In this document: positions 23,567 to 34,585 of the stretch, piece by piece
Position numbering within the stretch: position 1 is the first letter of the stretch
Layout: every line of letters starts with the position of its first letter
NCBI GenBank assembly: GCA_904066235.2
Contig: CAJFCV020000004.1
Location: forward strand, 11,098,001-11,162,000
Length of the DNA: 64,000 nt
Source: Bursaphelenchus xylophilus
Taxonomy: Eukaryota > Nematoda > Chromadorea > Rhabditida > Aphelenchoididae
Reading direction: 5' to 3'
Position numbers and translations under genes: made by a program
Notes under the pieces: generated by a model
What the model was told of the DNA's origin: nothing
Databases searched by the model: none
Seen by the model: the letters and a program-made list of their open reading frames with translations, nothing else

Positions 23567-23717
23567 ATGATAGTTAAAAAGTTAAATAAAAAAATTAGTA
23601 ATTTTGTTTGTTTTTGTCTCAAGAAAAGGCACAAATCTACATAAAATTGGAAAAACACAAAAAAAAATTTTTTTTTACGCATACTGTAGTGTACACAGTA
23701 GTCTTACCCTTTACATT

Positions 23718-23799
23718 GCAGGTGAAAGGAATCGAACCCAGCCCCCCGACCCAAAAGAAGATTCGTTAGACGAGCGCTCTTTCCACTTGGCCAACTGGG
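23718..23799 (-). ncRNA. tRNA-like segment in right transposon arm
   Basis: Inverted copy of the left-arm segment: box B complement at 23728-23738 and box A (TGGCCAAGTGG) complement at 23783-23793. Both internal promoter boxes are kept in both arms. Confidence 0.55.
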
Positions 23800-24111
23800 C
23801 AGCTGTTTGGGTTTGCTTTCGGAGAGAGGACTTTTTCGGCGCTCTCTTCTTGCGAAACTTTATAGTCGATTTTCTCGGCCGCGGGGGCCCAGACACAAAA
23901 ATGCCTTTATATTCGATATAGTAGAGTATGTGACTATAAAACCACACAGGTCTCATGTCATAGTTCATTTGCGATCTGAACGACTTCCCTTGTTAGGTGC
24001 TTTGAGATGCGCCTGACAAGGGCTCTTTCTACAAACATATATCACTTGAAAGAGCGTGAAAAACTCGTCTAGAAGAGACTTACATATGCAGAACCAAATT
24101 GAATTTCACGG

Positions 24112-24235
24112 ACGGTCGGCAAAGGCTCGGCGGAGACTTGGCCAAGAGTTTAAATAGAATTTTCTAACCTTAGCTACCAAGCAACAGGCTGAACCCTGAG
24201 TTATTGAAACACAGAAACAACCAAAACTTACTGCA
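24112..24235. repeat. Partial copy of the GGCGGAGGCTTGG element
   Basis: Matches the left half of the elements at 54530-54805 and 57420-57705 (GGCTCGGCGGAGACTTGG, CCTTAGCTACCAA, CCCTGAGTTATTGAA). Confidence 0.55.
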
Positions 24236-24264
24236 AAAAATAAAGATTCGTTAGTTTTAGCTGA

Positions 24265-24711
24265 CGGGATGTACTCCAAGTGCGACGCTCAGATTTTCTT
24301 TAAATTTTGCACACACGTCGGGTATAGACTAGGTATCAATTCCTGAAAGGTTTAGCTCGCGCTTTGCGGGCACCGCCGAGATATCGAACAATTTTTGCCG
24401 CCGAGAGAGCACGCTAAACGTGGAGAGCGGTCAGAGAGAAAACCGCTTTTTGGCCATAACTTTGGCAGTTTAAAACGGAAAAATTTGATTTTTTGTAGAA
24501 ATATTATCCTTTACGGTAGAAATAGGCATTAAATTTTCGGTGCCGAAATCCGGCAAAAAGTCCTAAATTTTTGCCGACTTTCGATCTAAAAATCCCGGTT
24601 GTTTCTGCAAAGCGCGAGCTAGAATTCTCGCATATATCTTAGAAAAAATTATTCTAAATTTGTGCCAAGTTTCATCAAAATCTGAGCGTCGCACTTGGAG
24701 TACTTCCCTTG
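24265..24711. mobile_element. CTNAG-target MITE, copy with TGA duplication
   Basis: 447 bp with inverted ends (GTACTCCAAGTGCGACGCTC and complement), flanked by TGA on both sides inside CTGAG. The ends resemble the start of the Tc5-like element (GGGAAGT), so it is probably mobilised by the same enzyme class. Non-coding. Confidence 0.85.
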
Positions 24712-25217
24712 TGAGTATTATACATGAAAAATACCTAAAAATAAGTGGTAAGATATTATTGGACCTAATCAATCTTATTATTTTCAGCAAACTAAGCATT
24801 CTAAAGTTGGCTAACAATAAGAACTTATAGCTCGCTTGCATTTCCCCCTCCACTGTGACTCAATAACCAACAATAATATTTATGGCCGCACTATTCCCTG
24901 ACATTCCGAGGATTATCGGCGCTTTTTTCGCTATAAGACCACACTCGAGGAAATCGTTGTCAAATTTCCTTTTTTTGCCTCTATTTTCGCTACATTTATG
25001 GCATATACTCGTTTTATGGACACAAAGTTTTATCTGATATGCAAATTTAATCCCGGCAAAATCTCCGAACTTCTCGTATTGCATTTTGGACACTTGAAGG
25101 CCAAATGGCTATTCCGAATTGGGGAATGTTTTAGGAAACGGGTGGATTGGGGGGAGAAATGTTATAAGATGAGTAATTTTTGAGATTTTCTGGAAAAAAT
25201 GGTCAGAAAATTCATAA

Positions 25218-25490
25218 AAAAATAGAAATGAAATTTTTTTAATTAAAAAAAAATAAAAAAAGGCGAAATTTCTTTTCAATAAAAAGTTTAAAAAAATAAA
25301 TCTTCGATTTTTTTTTGATATTTTTGGCAAAATAAATATCAAAATTAAAAAAAAAATTTTTGAAAGTGAAAAAATAAAAAAATCGAAATTTCTTGAAATA
25401 AATTTTTTTATTATTTTGAAGCAAAAAAATAATTTTTGGATATTTTGACAATTTTTGGGCAAAAAAATATAAATAATGAAAAAATTTTTA
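25218..25490. repeat. A/T-rich low-complexity tract
   Basis: Almost entirely A and T with runs such as AAAAAATAAA and TTTTTTTGATA. Long reading frames across it on the minus strand are an artefact of composition. A similar shorter tract lies at 25785-25870. Confidence 0.85.
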
Positions 25491-26320
25491 TTGCCCTTTT
25501 TATTTTTTTATCAACTCAACTTATTCACATCCTCTAAAATTCATTTTATAAAAATTTCAGTTACCGTCTCTCGTCATTTGTCGTATAAAAATCAACGCAA
25601 CATTGCCCGAGCCATCTGTTATTTCCCGCACTTTTCCATTTGTTTCCGAAATAATGGAGAAAAAGCGGAAACTCTCGACTTGGGTGGGAGAATATTTTCG
25701 ATGAATTTTATAGTACAGTACTTCCGGAAAGTAATCGTTTTTACTGCGGAGTATTTGAGAATATTTAAGGTTTTATTTGAATTCTCAAAGAAAAATAAAA
25801 AAAAAATAATTTTAATTAAAATTAAAAAAATATTTTTTTTTTGCCAAAAAAATTTTTTTTTATAATTTTCCGGTATCCAAAATCGAATGACTTTTCAGGC
25901 GAATGCGCAATCTTGATTGACCCCTAATATGCATATATATATTTTCATTCGTTTTTTTTGGCTGACAGAAATGATCGATTGAGTTCATCGAGAGCCGAAT
26001 CCAGCTGTTCGTTGGGCTTTTTTCAGCTTTATTTTCCCTTTGTTTTGCGTTTTGATTTGAATTATGAATAATAGGGATAATTATGTATAGAGTTTTATAG
26101 ACTTTTTGCAGTAGCTTTTTTTATATTTGAACCTATTCCATCGATTTTTTTTGAAGATTTCTCGTCTTCTTAGGACACGCATAAAACCTTGCACACCTAA
26201 TACCGTTGTGAAAAAAGATTTTTTTGGAAACATCTTTGCCGGTTTCGTGTGGAAAACAGTGATTTCTTTGAGGACATTTTTTTGCCATATAAGAAATGGA
26301 CAAAATTTTTCTTGTACTTA

Positions 26321-26770
26321 CAAGGGAAGTACTCCAAATGCGACGCTCAGATTTTCTTTAAAATTTGCACACACGTTGGTCATGAACTAAGTATCAATTC
26401 CAGAAAGTTTTAGCTAGCGCTTTGCCGGGGACTGCCGAGATATTGAACGATTTTTGCCGCCGAGAGAGCACGCTAAACTCGGAGAGCGGTCAGAGAGAAA
26501 AACGCTTTTTTGCCATAACTTTGGCAGTTTCGTACGGAAAAATTTGATTTTTTGTAGAAATATTATCCTTTACGGTTGAAATAGGCATGAAACTTTTCGT
26601 GCCGAAATTCGGCAAAAAGTCCAAAATTTTGGCCGACTTTCGATCTTAAAATCTCGGTTGTTTCTGCAAAGCGCGAGCAAGGATTCTCGGATATATCTTA
26701 GAAAAAAATATTCTAAATTTGTGCCAAGTTTCATCAAAATCTGAGCGTCTCACTTGGAGTGCTTCCCCGG
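26321..26770. mobile_element. CTNAG-target MITE, copy with TTA duplication
   Basis: 450 bp, starts CAAGGGAAGTACTCCAAATG, ends GGAGTGCTTCCCCGG; TTA on both sides. The left terminus is identical to that of the Tc5-like element for the first nine bases. Confidence 0.88.
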
Positions 26771-27490
26771 TTAAAAAAAATTTCGCCATGCTATGACCCG
26801 CCGACCGTCTGATATGAAAATTTCCATATTTCCAAAAAAATTCTTGGCCTTAAAACCACCTTGATCTCAGTAACTCCCAAATTAAACCTCTCGTAAATGT
26901 CTTCAAAAATTTTAATTTTAGCCAACGCCAAATTCGTCAACATCTTTACAAATTCAGCCATATAATTCTTCCCGTATTTTACTCTTCCATTTTACCCCCA
27001 AATAATAGGTGTCGGATATCCTTTCGCCTAATTCGGTTAATTGTAACCCTACTCCACTTTTAATGCCCTCCGGCCGGGTCGGTTTTAATTTCTCCGGTCT
27101 TTATGGCCATTTTTAGGGAGGGCCGTTTTCCATTCGAAAAGTGAGAGCCGAGTAAAAATTCAGCCCAAAAAGGGGGATCCAACCTGTTTCGAGGCTAACG
27201 CATGTTAAATATTTCGAAAGATGCGAATATTTCCTGTTAAAAATTGCTATGAAACTAGTAATTAGCTCAATTAGTGGCTGGTTATCAGCTTGTTGTTAAC
27301 TTTGAGGCCATTTTTCTATTTGATTTGACTTAAACTAGCTACGTATGTGGTCAATTTGGCAGGGTTTCTGCTGTCGGAGCAGAAAAAATTCAAAGTTTGT
27401 AAATGTAAGTTTAGTCATCAAAAAATTTTTTTTATCAAAACCCGACGGCCAAATTTATTTTTTCAAGTTTCGTGTGTGTATAATAGCTCG

Positions 27491-27644
27491 TTCTGTCGGG
27501 AAAATAATGTGGATTTGTAACAGCAAAATTTCTCTCCTCGTTGACCAAAAATTTCACCAAGTCTCCAGCCACAGCTAGCCGTCGCAAAGCGATGTTGGGC
27601 GATTTCAAGTCGCTACGAATCCACATTATTTTCCCGACAGACTG
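27491..27644. mobile_element. MITE, CAGTCTGTCGGG family
   Basis: Inverted ends TTCTGTCGGGAAAATAATGT and ATTATTTTCCCGACAGACTG; the interior shares CCGTCGCAAAGCGATGTTGG with 13604 and 18004. First member of a cluster running to 31.4 kb. Confidence 0.85.
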
Positions 27645-27747
27645 AAACCGGCCCGTGCGGAGAGTTATGGCGACAAGTTGCAATTCCGAATACGGCGACA
27701 CGGGAAATTGCACGTTGCGAAGACATGTCAAAACTTTCAGACCTTCT

Positions 27748-27887
27748 CAGTCTGTCGGGAAAATAATGTGGATTTTGCGCACCTTGAAAACGCCAAATAT
27801 CGCTTTGCGATGGCTAACCGCGGCTGGGGACTGCAACGTCGCAAAGAGTTTGTTGCAAAAAATCCACATTATTTTCCCGACACATTG
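27748..27887. mobile_element. MITE, CAGTCTGTCGGG family
   Basis: Starts CAGTCTGTCGGGAAAATAAT and ends ATTATTTTCCCGACACATTG, 100 bp after the previous copy. Confidence 0.85.
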
Positions 27888-28220
27888 ATAATAGTACAGG
27901 CCATTTTTTCCATCAAGACAAAAATTATTATCCCTGCTTTCCTTCTACATGCCTCGAAACTTGTGCAAACATTTATTTTGGGCTCGAAAAACACGCCTTA
28001 TCATAAAAACATTCGAGTGGACCTCGAGACACGACAGAGTCCACTCATGCATTTTTAGCGGATCTATGTACACAAATTAATTTTTGACCACTTTGCATGC
28101 GTAAAGTGATACGCGTGAAGTTTTTTTCTTAACGAGGCCTCGGGGCGAAAGGAGAGATTTTTTTTCGAAATTTTTTGGGGTGAGTTTAAAGCCGGAAGAT
28201 TTTTTGCTTTTTTTGACAAT

Positions 28221-28374
28221 CGGTCTGTCGGAAAAATAATGAGCACAATGTCGCTGCGGCGATCGCGTCGCGAGACTGAAAAGAACCTTTATTTTCGCCG
28301 CGATAAGATTCATTTTTTCGGCAGCGATACGATTTTTGATGCGACCGAGTGCTCATTATTTTCCCGACAGACTG
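28221..28374. mobile_element. MITE, CAGTCTGTCGGG family
   Basis: Starts CGGTCTGTCGGAAAAATAAT, ends ATTATTTTCCCGACAGACTG. The interior halves are also partly complementary (ATGTCGCTGCGGCGATCGCG). Confidence 0.85.
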
Positions 28375-28505
28375 ATAGACTAAAATCAAGAATTTTGAAG
28401 GCCTTTTCAAAACGTTAAACTTGCGTTTTGCAGCAGTTATCGAACTATTCAGGCCAAAAATTGCATTTTTTGATTTAGTGTGCAGGAAGGTGAATTTTGC
28501 TGCCC

Positions 28506-28703
28506 CCAAATCCACATTATTTTCCCGACAGACTGGTATTATTTCAGCTACAGAGACATCAGTCTGTCGGGAAAATAATGAGCATCTATCGCATTGAAAA
28601 GCATCACTATAAATGTGTTGTGTTGCGCCAAAATTAAATTACTTTTCACGTCAGCGACACAATTAGCGCTACCACATTATCTCATTATTTTCCCGACAGA
28701 CTG
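28506..28703. mobile_element. MITE copy 28560-28703 preceded by a solo right end
   Basis: A lone right end (CCACATTATTTTCCCGACAG) at 28506-28536 is followed by a complete copy from 28560 (CAGTCTGTCGGGAAAATAAT) to 28703. Confidence 0.8.
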
Positions 28704-29044
28704 ATATTTCTCACTCCTACCATATGTATTCATGTTCCCAGAGCAAATCAAAGCTCCATTTTCTCCGCCTAAAATAGGGTCTTTCATCATCGTTCGTGTG
28801 CGGGCGAATTGCGCAGTTGGCATGAAGAGGCGGAAAATGAAACGCTTTTTCCAACTCCTGTCTTCCTGTTCGGACTCAATGTGTCCATTTATAATATTCA
28901 AATGGGATTTGGGTTGTCCGTAAGCGGGATAAATTAGCTCGAATCAAGGGGAGGCGAAAATTATTTTCTTTTCTTTTTCTTATGAGCTTACTGGCCCTGA
29001 AGAATGTTCTTTAGGGTATTTTACATTCGGTATGGGGTACATAT

Positions 29045-29197
29045 TAGTTTGTCGGGAAAATAATGAGCACTCTGTCGCATCGAAAATCGTATGGCCGCCG
29101 AGAAAATGAATTGTGTCGCGGAAAAATCAAATTGCTCTATGCTTGAGCGACGCGATCAGCGATGCGACATTGCGCGCATTATTTTTCCGACAGACTA
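29045..29197. mobile_element. MITE, CAGTCTGTCGGG family
   Basis: Starts TAGTTTGTCGGGAAAATAAT and ends ATTATTTTTCCGACAGACTA; carries the CCGCCGAGAAAATGAATTGT interior of the 14371 subfamily. Confidence 0.8.
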
Positions 29198-30139
29198 ATA
29201 ACTTTATAAAAATTCTTTAAAATTGTGACATATGCCTTTTTTAAGGCGTTTAAACGAGGTTTTGGTCAAATTTTTCAGAAAAATCAACATTTTTCGATCA
29301 TAATTTGAGTTACTGAATATCTTAGCCTAAAAATCCCGCTTGTCCCTGCAAAGAACAAGCTGGGTTTCCCGCATATGTCTTTATAGGAAAAATTATTCAA
29401 AATTTGTGCCAAATTTCATCATAATCTGAGCCTCGCGCTTGAAGTATTGCTCCTATAAATATAAGTCTATTTTCTGGAAGACATCCCTCTTCCATTTTCA
29501 TTTTCCCAGCGACTTCAAAGCGCGGCGCGTTGCGTGACCTAGGGCTACTTGTAAAGAAATGTCATCATGCCGGGGAAGCGCCGTTGGAAATGCACAAAGA
29601 AAATTCGAGGGCAGTAGATAAAAAATGGAGCGATGTGGCAGGGTCCTGCGAGTTTTTCTTGGGGTAAAATACGTCGAAGATGAGTTGAGCTGTTGAAATT
29701 TCAGAATGGGGAAGGTGGAAGTGAGTGGGACACTCAGATGCCGACAGAATTTGTGACAAATTTTGATTAATTTTTCGGGGAAATAGTGACTTAGAGCGCG
29801 CATTTTTTTAACGACCGAGATTTTTTGGGTCGAAAAAATTTGATGTTTTTTTTGCGAATTCCGGATTTAAAACTTTTTCCGCACAAGACTGCCAACGATA
29901 TAGCAAAAAAGTGTTTTTTCTCTCACCGCCCTCCCCATTCCGCCTGCTCTCTCGGCGCAACCGATCGCTGAATATCTCGGCTGCCGCTGCAAAGTCCTAG
30001 CTAAGACTTTCGGAAATTTATGGCCTACTTTCAAAACTCAATTTCAATTCAATTTATTTCCGCTAATCATCTATCAAAAGTAGAGAAACGGGCCATGATT
30101 CGGGGCCAAGATGAGGATGTCACGTCCCACGGCAACCCG

Positions 30140-30710
30140 AAGTGTTTCCTGGCTCCTTTCGACACTTCGCCCATTTTGTATCGGTTGAAGTCAAACGAAA
30201 TGTCACAAAAGAATTTTTCGTGGGAATTTCCGACCGAAAAATATTTTTCTCGGAATTATTTTATTTCTTTTGTCAATTTTGGCACTTCGTTTGGACGAAA
30301 CTCAAAAGTGAGCGGGAAACATTTTTCTTCTATTTCGGGTTGCCGTGCGTCGGTTCTCCAGTTCTGTCCCACCATGTTCAACTTGTAGAAGTTCTTGAAG
30401 TCGTCTTCCCAGCGCGTTCTTGGTCTTCCCAGCGCACGTCAAACTGAGATTAGCTAAAACAGTCCGGTGAATGGATTGGCAATTTGCCAAAAAAAGACGC
30501 GAAAAAACGTTTTGTCGGGGGAGAAATGGGGAATTTTTGGGGCGAGAGAGTCCGTTTTTGCGTGTCTTTTTTCTCTCTTTCTCTGCGAAACCAAGACGAA
30601 ATGTAAAAAACCGATAGGGAAGAGTCTATTCCGGTCACCGGACTCCACAGTTTGACGTGCAGCGCCCTTTTGGTAGCGGGCTTCCAGTTCAGAAGACGTG
30701 CTTCACATCT
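30140..30710 (-). pseudogene. LINE (non-LTR) reverse transcriptase, C-terminal remnant
   Basis: On the minus strand, once the insertion at 30435-30659 is ignored, one frame reads LLNWKPATKRALGRPRTRWE then DDFKNFYKLNMVGQNW. This is the conserved basic block at the end of RTE/Jockey-type endonuclease-reverse transcriptases. The palm motifs are absent, so only the 3' end survives, as is usual for 5'-truncated LINEs. The limits are approximate. Confidence 0.65.
30435..30659. mobile_element. Short inverted-repeat element, CACRTCAAACTG family, copy 3
   Basis: Starts CACGTCAAACTGAG, ends CAGTTTGACGTG; perfect 5-bp target duplication CAGCG at 30430-30434 and 30660-30664. It sits inside the LINE remnant, and removing it with one duplication restores the LINE reading frame. 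A fragment of the same family is at about 34255-34363. Confidence 0.92.
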
Positions 30711-31273
30711 TTCATAAAATTTCGCTCATATTTTGAGCTACCTTCAAAATATGAGCGAAATTTTAAGCAAATGTGAGCGTCTCACTTGGAGCACTTTCCT
30801 TTTAAATTCTTGGCCAACAAACTTCTATTTCTCAAAATTTCCCCCACGTTTTCACGTTCTTCAATCTTCCAAATTCCCCCCTCTTCCTCATCCCCCAACT
30901 CCCTCCGCATCCAATTCCCCCCGGTTGATCCGGCCCATGTTTTCCCGCACATCTCGCTAAGTAGCGGGGGAGCATGTGCAAAGTATCAAGCGGTCATTTA
31001 AGCCGCCCTCACTTCGGGCCGCAAATCCCCGCCGGGATCGCCTGCGGCAGTGGTTTTTATCCCCGCGAGAGATCAGCGGCGCGGAGGGCGGGCGCAAAAA
31101 ACGCCATCCTAATAATCGCCAGTTGGTATTTTCTGCGCACAAAAATCCCCACACAAGATTGATGGGCCGCGCACTTGGCCGGCGTCTCAGCGGTTTTTGC
31201 GGGCGGATGATGGCGCAAGTCTTCATGGGCTTTCAATTTTTGAGCCGTTACAGTGGGAATTTCAACGTATTAT

Positions 31274-31441
31274 CGGTCTGTCCGGAAAAATAATATCGGT
31301 TTGTCGGGAAAATAATGTGGAATCCTTGAGAAAATAACGTGGTTTGTCGGGAAAATAATGTGGATTTTTCGCCTCGTCGGAGTCGCTCACACAGATGGGA
31401 GATTCCAAGCCGCAATAAATCCACATTATTTTCCCGACACA
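31274..31441. mobile_element. Compound MITE, CAGTCTGTCGGG family
   Basis: Three successive left ends (near 31274, 31298 and 31343: TCTGTCCGG, GGTTTGTCGGGAAAATAAT, GGTTTGTCGGGAAAATAAT) face one right end (CCACATTATTTTCCCGACAC), a sign of nested or slipped copies. Confidence 0.75.
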
Positions 31442-31967
31442 CCACATATAAAGTCTTTTGTCATCAAAAAAACTGGTGTATGTAGTATATACATATATAT
31501 ATGTATTTCCAAATTTAGGATCAGCATTCGATATTCACCCTTGATTTCCCAATTTTTCGGCTACAACGGAAGCCATTATGGCTACGGCGCCCCAACGAAA
31601 TGGCTTTTTATTTCATTAGCCCAGCTTAAGCCATCCCCCTTCGTTTATTTTGCACATTCATTCATCCGAGGGCTTTGTCCATTCTTTTGCCCATCCTCTT
31701 TATTACCTTGTCTAATGGGACGTTGGGTAAATATTTACAGTATAGACAAGTCTTTGTTCAACGAAATTTTAAAAAATACTATTTTTATGGGAAATATGGG
31801 CAAAAAATTTGTTCCTTTTGCAGCTCCCAGTATTTTTCATAGTCTCTCGTATAGGTCGTTAAAAATTGTGGCTATGACTGCAAAGTAAACGCTAATTTTT
31901 TTCGAGATCTATCCGTGTCACAGTCTGATCGCTTCATCAGCATTTTTTTGAACTACTACTCTATTTG

Positions 31968-32132
31968 AAAAGTCACTGGAGCGATCTCAGCGGCATGCAC
32001 TGCGCAAAAAAGCTCAGGGTGCAAGCGACAGGCCAAAAAGCCTACTGCAAGGTGCAAATTAAACTTTTATTTTCGCACAGTGCATGTCGCGAAGACCATT
32101 AAAGTGACTTGGCGAACGGACTAGTACTATCG
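31968..32132. repeat. GCACTGTGC-rich short element
   Basis: Contains GCACTGCGCAAAAAAGCTCAG and GCACAGTGCATGTCGCGAAG, the arrangement seen at 32660 and 14560. It ends 8 bp before the CTNAG-target MITE at 32140. Confidence 0.6.
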
Positions 32133-32139
32133 TATCTTA

Positions 32140-32588
32140 CAGGGGAAGTACTCCAAGTGCGACGCTCAGATTTTGATGAAACTTGGCACAAATTTAGAAT
32201 AATTTTTTCTAAGATATATGCGAGAATTCTAGCTCGCGCTTTGCAGAAACAATCGAGATTTTGAGATCAAAAGTCGGCCAAAATTTTGGACTTTTTGCCG
32301 AATTTCGGCTCGAAAAGTTTCATGCCTATTTCGACCGTAAAGGATAATATTTCTACAAAAAATCAAATTTTTCCGCTCGAAACTGCCAAAGATATGGCCA
32401 AAAAGGTGTTTTCTCTCTGACCGCTCTCCACGTTTAGCGTGCTCTCTCGGCGGCAAAAATCGTTCGATATCTCGGCGGCGCCGGCAAAGCGCTAGCTAAA
32501 ACTTTCAAGAATTGATATTTAGTCCATACCCGACGTGTGTGCAAAGTTTAAAGAAAATCTGAGCGTCGCACTTGGAGTACTTCCCCTG
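32140..32588. mobile_element. CTNAG-target MITE, best copy
   Basis: 449 bp with clean ends CAGGGGAAGTACTCC and GGAGTACTTCCCCTG; TTA duplicated inside CTTAG. The inverted arms match for over 100 bp. The reference copy for the family. Confidence 0.92.
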
Positions 32589-32659
32589 TTAGTAATAAAC
32601 CCGCTTTTGAAAAAACACTAGCAGTCAGGCCGTCTTTTAAAAACCCTTTTTTCAACCAA

Positions 32660-32845
32660 AACTTGTCAGAATGATTTTTGGCGCTTGCACTGTGCACAAA
32701 AAGTCAGGGTGTGAGCAACAGCCTAAAAAAGCCATTTGCACGGTGCAAAAAGCAAGCTTGCACAGTGCAAAGTAAACTTTTGTCTTCGCACAGTGCATGT
32801 CGCGAAGATCACTCCAACGAACTTTCGAACGAACTAGTATTTTCG
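32660..32845. repeat. GCACTGTGC-rich short element
   Basis: Carries GCACTGTGCAC, GCACGGTGC, GCACAGTGC and GCACAGTGCATGTCG, and ends CACTCCAACGAACTTTCGAA. Confidence 0.65.
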
Positions 32846-33207
32846 CAATATGATTTATCACCTCCCATCCTCTGTCTTCATGAAGACGGGAGATCATACC
32901 CACTTGCAAACGCATTTTGCCACCTATTTGACATATATTTTTTCAACACCCTTTGATTTATGGCAGCATCGCCCAAGGGGTTTTGATCCATCTTCCCTCA
33001 CTCGCGTTTGGTGGCCATAATCAAGCAAGAGAAGTGAAAAGCTCCTTTTCGTTTAGCAGTGGCAGCTGGTCGAATCTGATCGTGATTAAGGCCTCTATGA
33101 CCTTAATCTTTGTTTGTTTTTTTTCAAAGAATAATTTTGTTAGGGGAAATGAAAACAACGGCGATTTTGAAGAAACTAGGTATAAATTAAGGTTAAGTTT
33201 TTTATAT

Positions 33208-33358
33208 CAGTTTGTCGGTAAAATATTGAGCATTCTGTCACATCGAAAATCGCATCGCCGCCGAGAAACTGAATTGTGTCGCGGCGAAATCAAATTGCTT
33301 TTCACTTCAGCGACGCGATTGGCGCAGCGCGTTGCGCTCACTATTTTCCCGAGAGACA
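33208..33358. mobile_element. MITE, CAGTCTGTCGGG family, diverged
   Basis: Starts CAGTTTGTCGGTAAAATATT and ends ACTATTTTCCCGAGAGACAG; interior of the 14371 subfamily. Confidence 0.75.
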
Positions 33359-34089
33359 GATACACATATGCCGGATTCTTAGCTCGTTTTTTTGAAGAAA
33401 CATCCGAGATCTTTAGGTCGAAAGTTGGGAAAAGTTTGGCATTTTGTGCAATTTTTTGGAAGCTTTGTATTACATCACTTTCAATTTAACCAAAATGACA
33501 AAATCCGCCAAGTTGCCAACCCTCAAAAATCAACAAGTGGCTCGTGTTCAACAATATCTAAATTCACTTTTGCTATACATAACTTATCGACCATTTTTGC
33601 TCACAAATTTTCCGTTTAAAGCAACGCAAACATTCCAAAAGCCATTTCTCCCCCCATTTACCACTTGTAGGACTACTGTCGTTTCGATTTGTCTTTTGGA
33701 GTTTAAGACTTTTGGTCGTATTCCCTAAAGGCCTATCATCTACCAATGTGTGTCGCTTCCTGTTTTTGATGGGAAACTAGATAAGATTCGTGTTTATGGA
33801 ATATGCATGTCAGTTTAGAGGAGGGCTCTTTCGGCTTTATGACCTTTGTGTTTGGGTCACAAGAGTCGAAAGTGTATTATTCGTCATAGAGCCATGACTT
33901 GTCTACGGGGTCTTCAGAGCTCTTAGACCTAATAATATTAGCTTGATTACAGGCTGGTTTGGTGACTGTATCATAACGTTAGCCTTTTTTGACCTTATTT
34001 TTTATGAATATGGTCTCTCAGAAGCGGGTGTTTGGGGTTTCTCCAAGTTCGTAGGCCTTCTCAGCAAGGCCATACTCTACTTCCTGAAC

Positions 34090-34456
34090 CGGCCCGTCCG
34101 GAAAGCCGCTAGAGCAATTTCAGCGACGTGCATTGTGCAATTTATTCAAGGTGCGAGCGACAGCCCAGAAATCCTATTGCACAGCGCAAAGTGATCTTTC
34201 ACAACGTGAATGCCGCCGAAATCACTCCTACGACTTTCCAAAACGAAGATATGGGGAATTTTTAGGGCGAGAGAGTGCGTTTTTGCGCGCCTTTTCTCCT
34301 CCTTCTCTGTGAAATCCAGACGAATTGCAAAAACCGATAGCGAAGAGTCTATTCCGGTCAAAAAATGTATATCGCCGCGGCAAAATCAACTTTCGTTTCG
34401 CTTCTGCGACGCAATCGCGCAACGACATAGTAGTCATTATTTTCCCAACATTCTGA
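34090..34456. repeat. Mosaic of three repeat fragments
   Basis: GCACTGTGC-type sequence (34090-34250), a fragment of the CACRTCAAACTG family (about 34255-34363, GGGGAATTTTTAGGGCGAGAG) and a right end of the CAGTCTGTCGGG family (to 34456) abut one another. Confidence 0.65.
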
Positions 34457-34585
34457 TATTTGAAAATGTTCCAAGTCCCTGTCAAGCATCCGTGTTGCGC
34501 ATATAACACTTTTCCTTCCAATCAGCCCGTTACAGTATTACAAACAACGCATTCTCGAACCCATTCAAAGAATAGTTAATTTCAG

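Larger units (their letters stand above)
22408..23992. mobile_element. Tc5-like DNA transposon with 390-bp inverted repeats
   Basis: Terminal inverted repeats 22408-22797 and 23604-23992 begin CAAGGGAAGTCG. TTA is duplicated on both sides within a CTTAG target, which is the CTNAG/TNA signature of Tc4/Tc5 elements. The 806-bp interior carries the end of a transposase on the plus strand (23159-23566) and broken sequence before it. At 1585 bp the element is about half the length of an intact Tc5, so it is an internally deleted copy. Each repeat arm contains a tRNA-like segment. Confidence 0.88.
22798..34585. other. Transposon-dominated interval upstream of the PDZRN-like gene
   Basis: Apart from the elements listed separately and worn CTNAG-family pieces (about 29215-29450, 29745-30020), no coding region was recognised. 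The RING, zinc-finger and first PDZ exons expected of a full-length PDZRN gene were looked for and not found, but very short exons could be missed. A GC-rich non-repetitive block at 30930-31215 stands out and could be a promoter. Confidence 0.5.

Noticed and set aside
25109..25462. Phe/Lys/Ile-rich frames
   Set aside because: Produced by an A/T low-complexity tract.
31358..31888. 176-codon frame after the compound MITE
   Set aside because: It starts inside the MITE, shows no domain or splice support, and has the composition of intergenic DNA.
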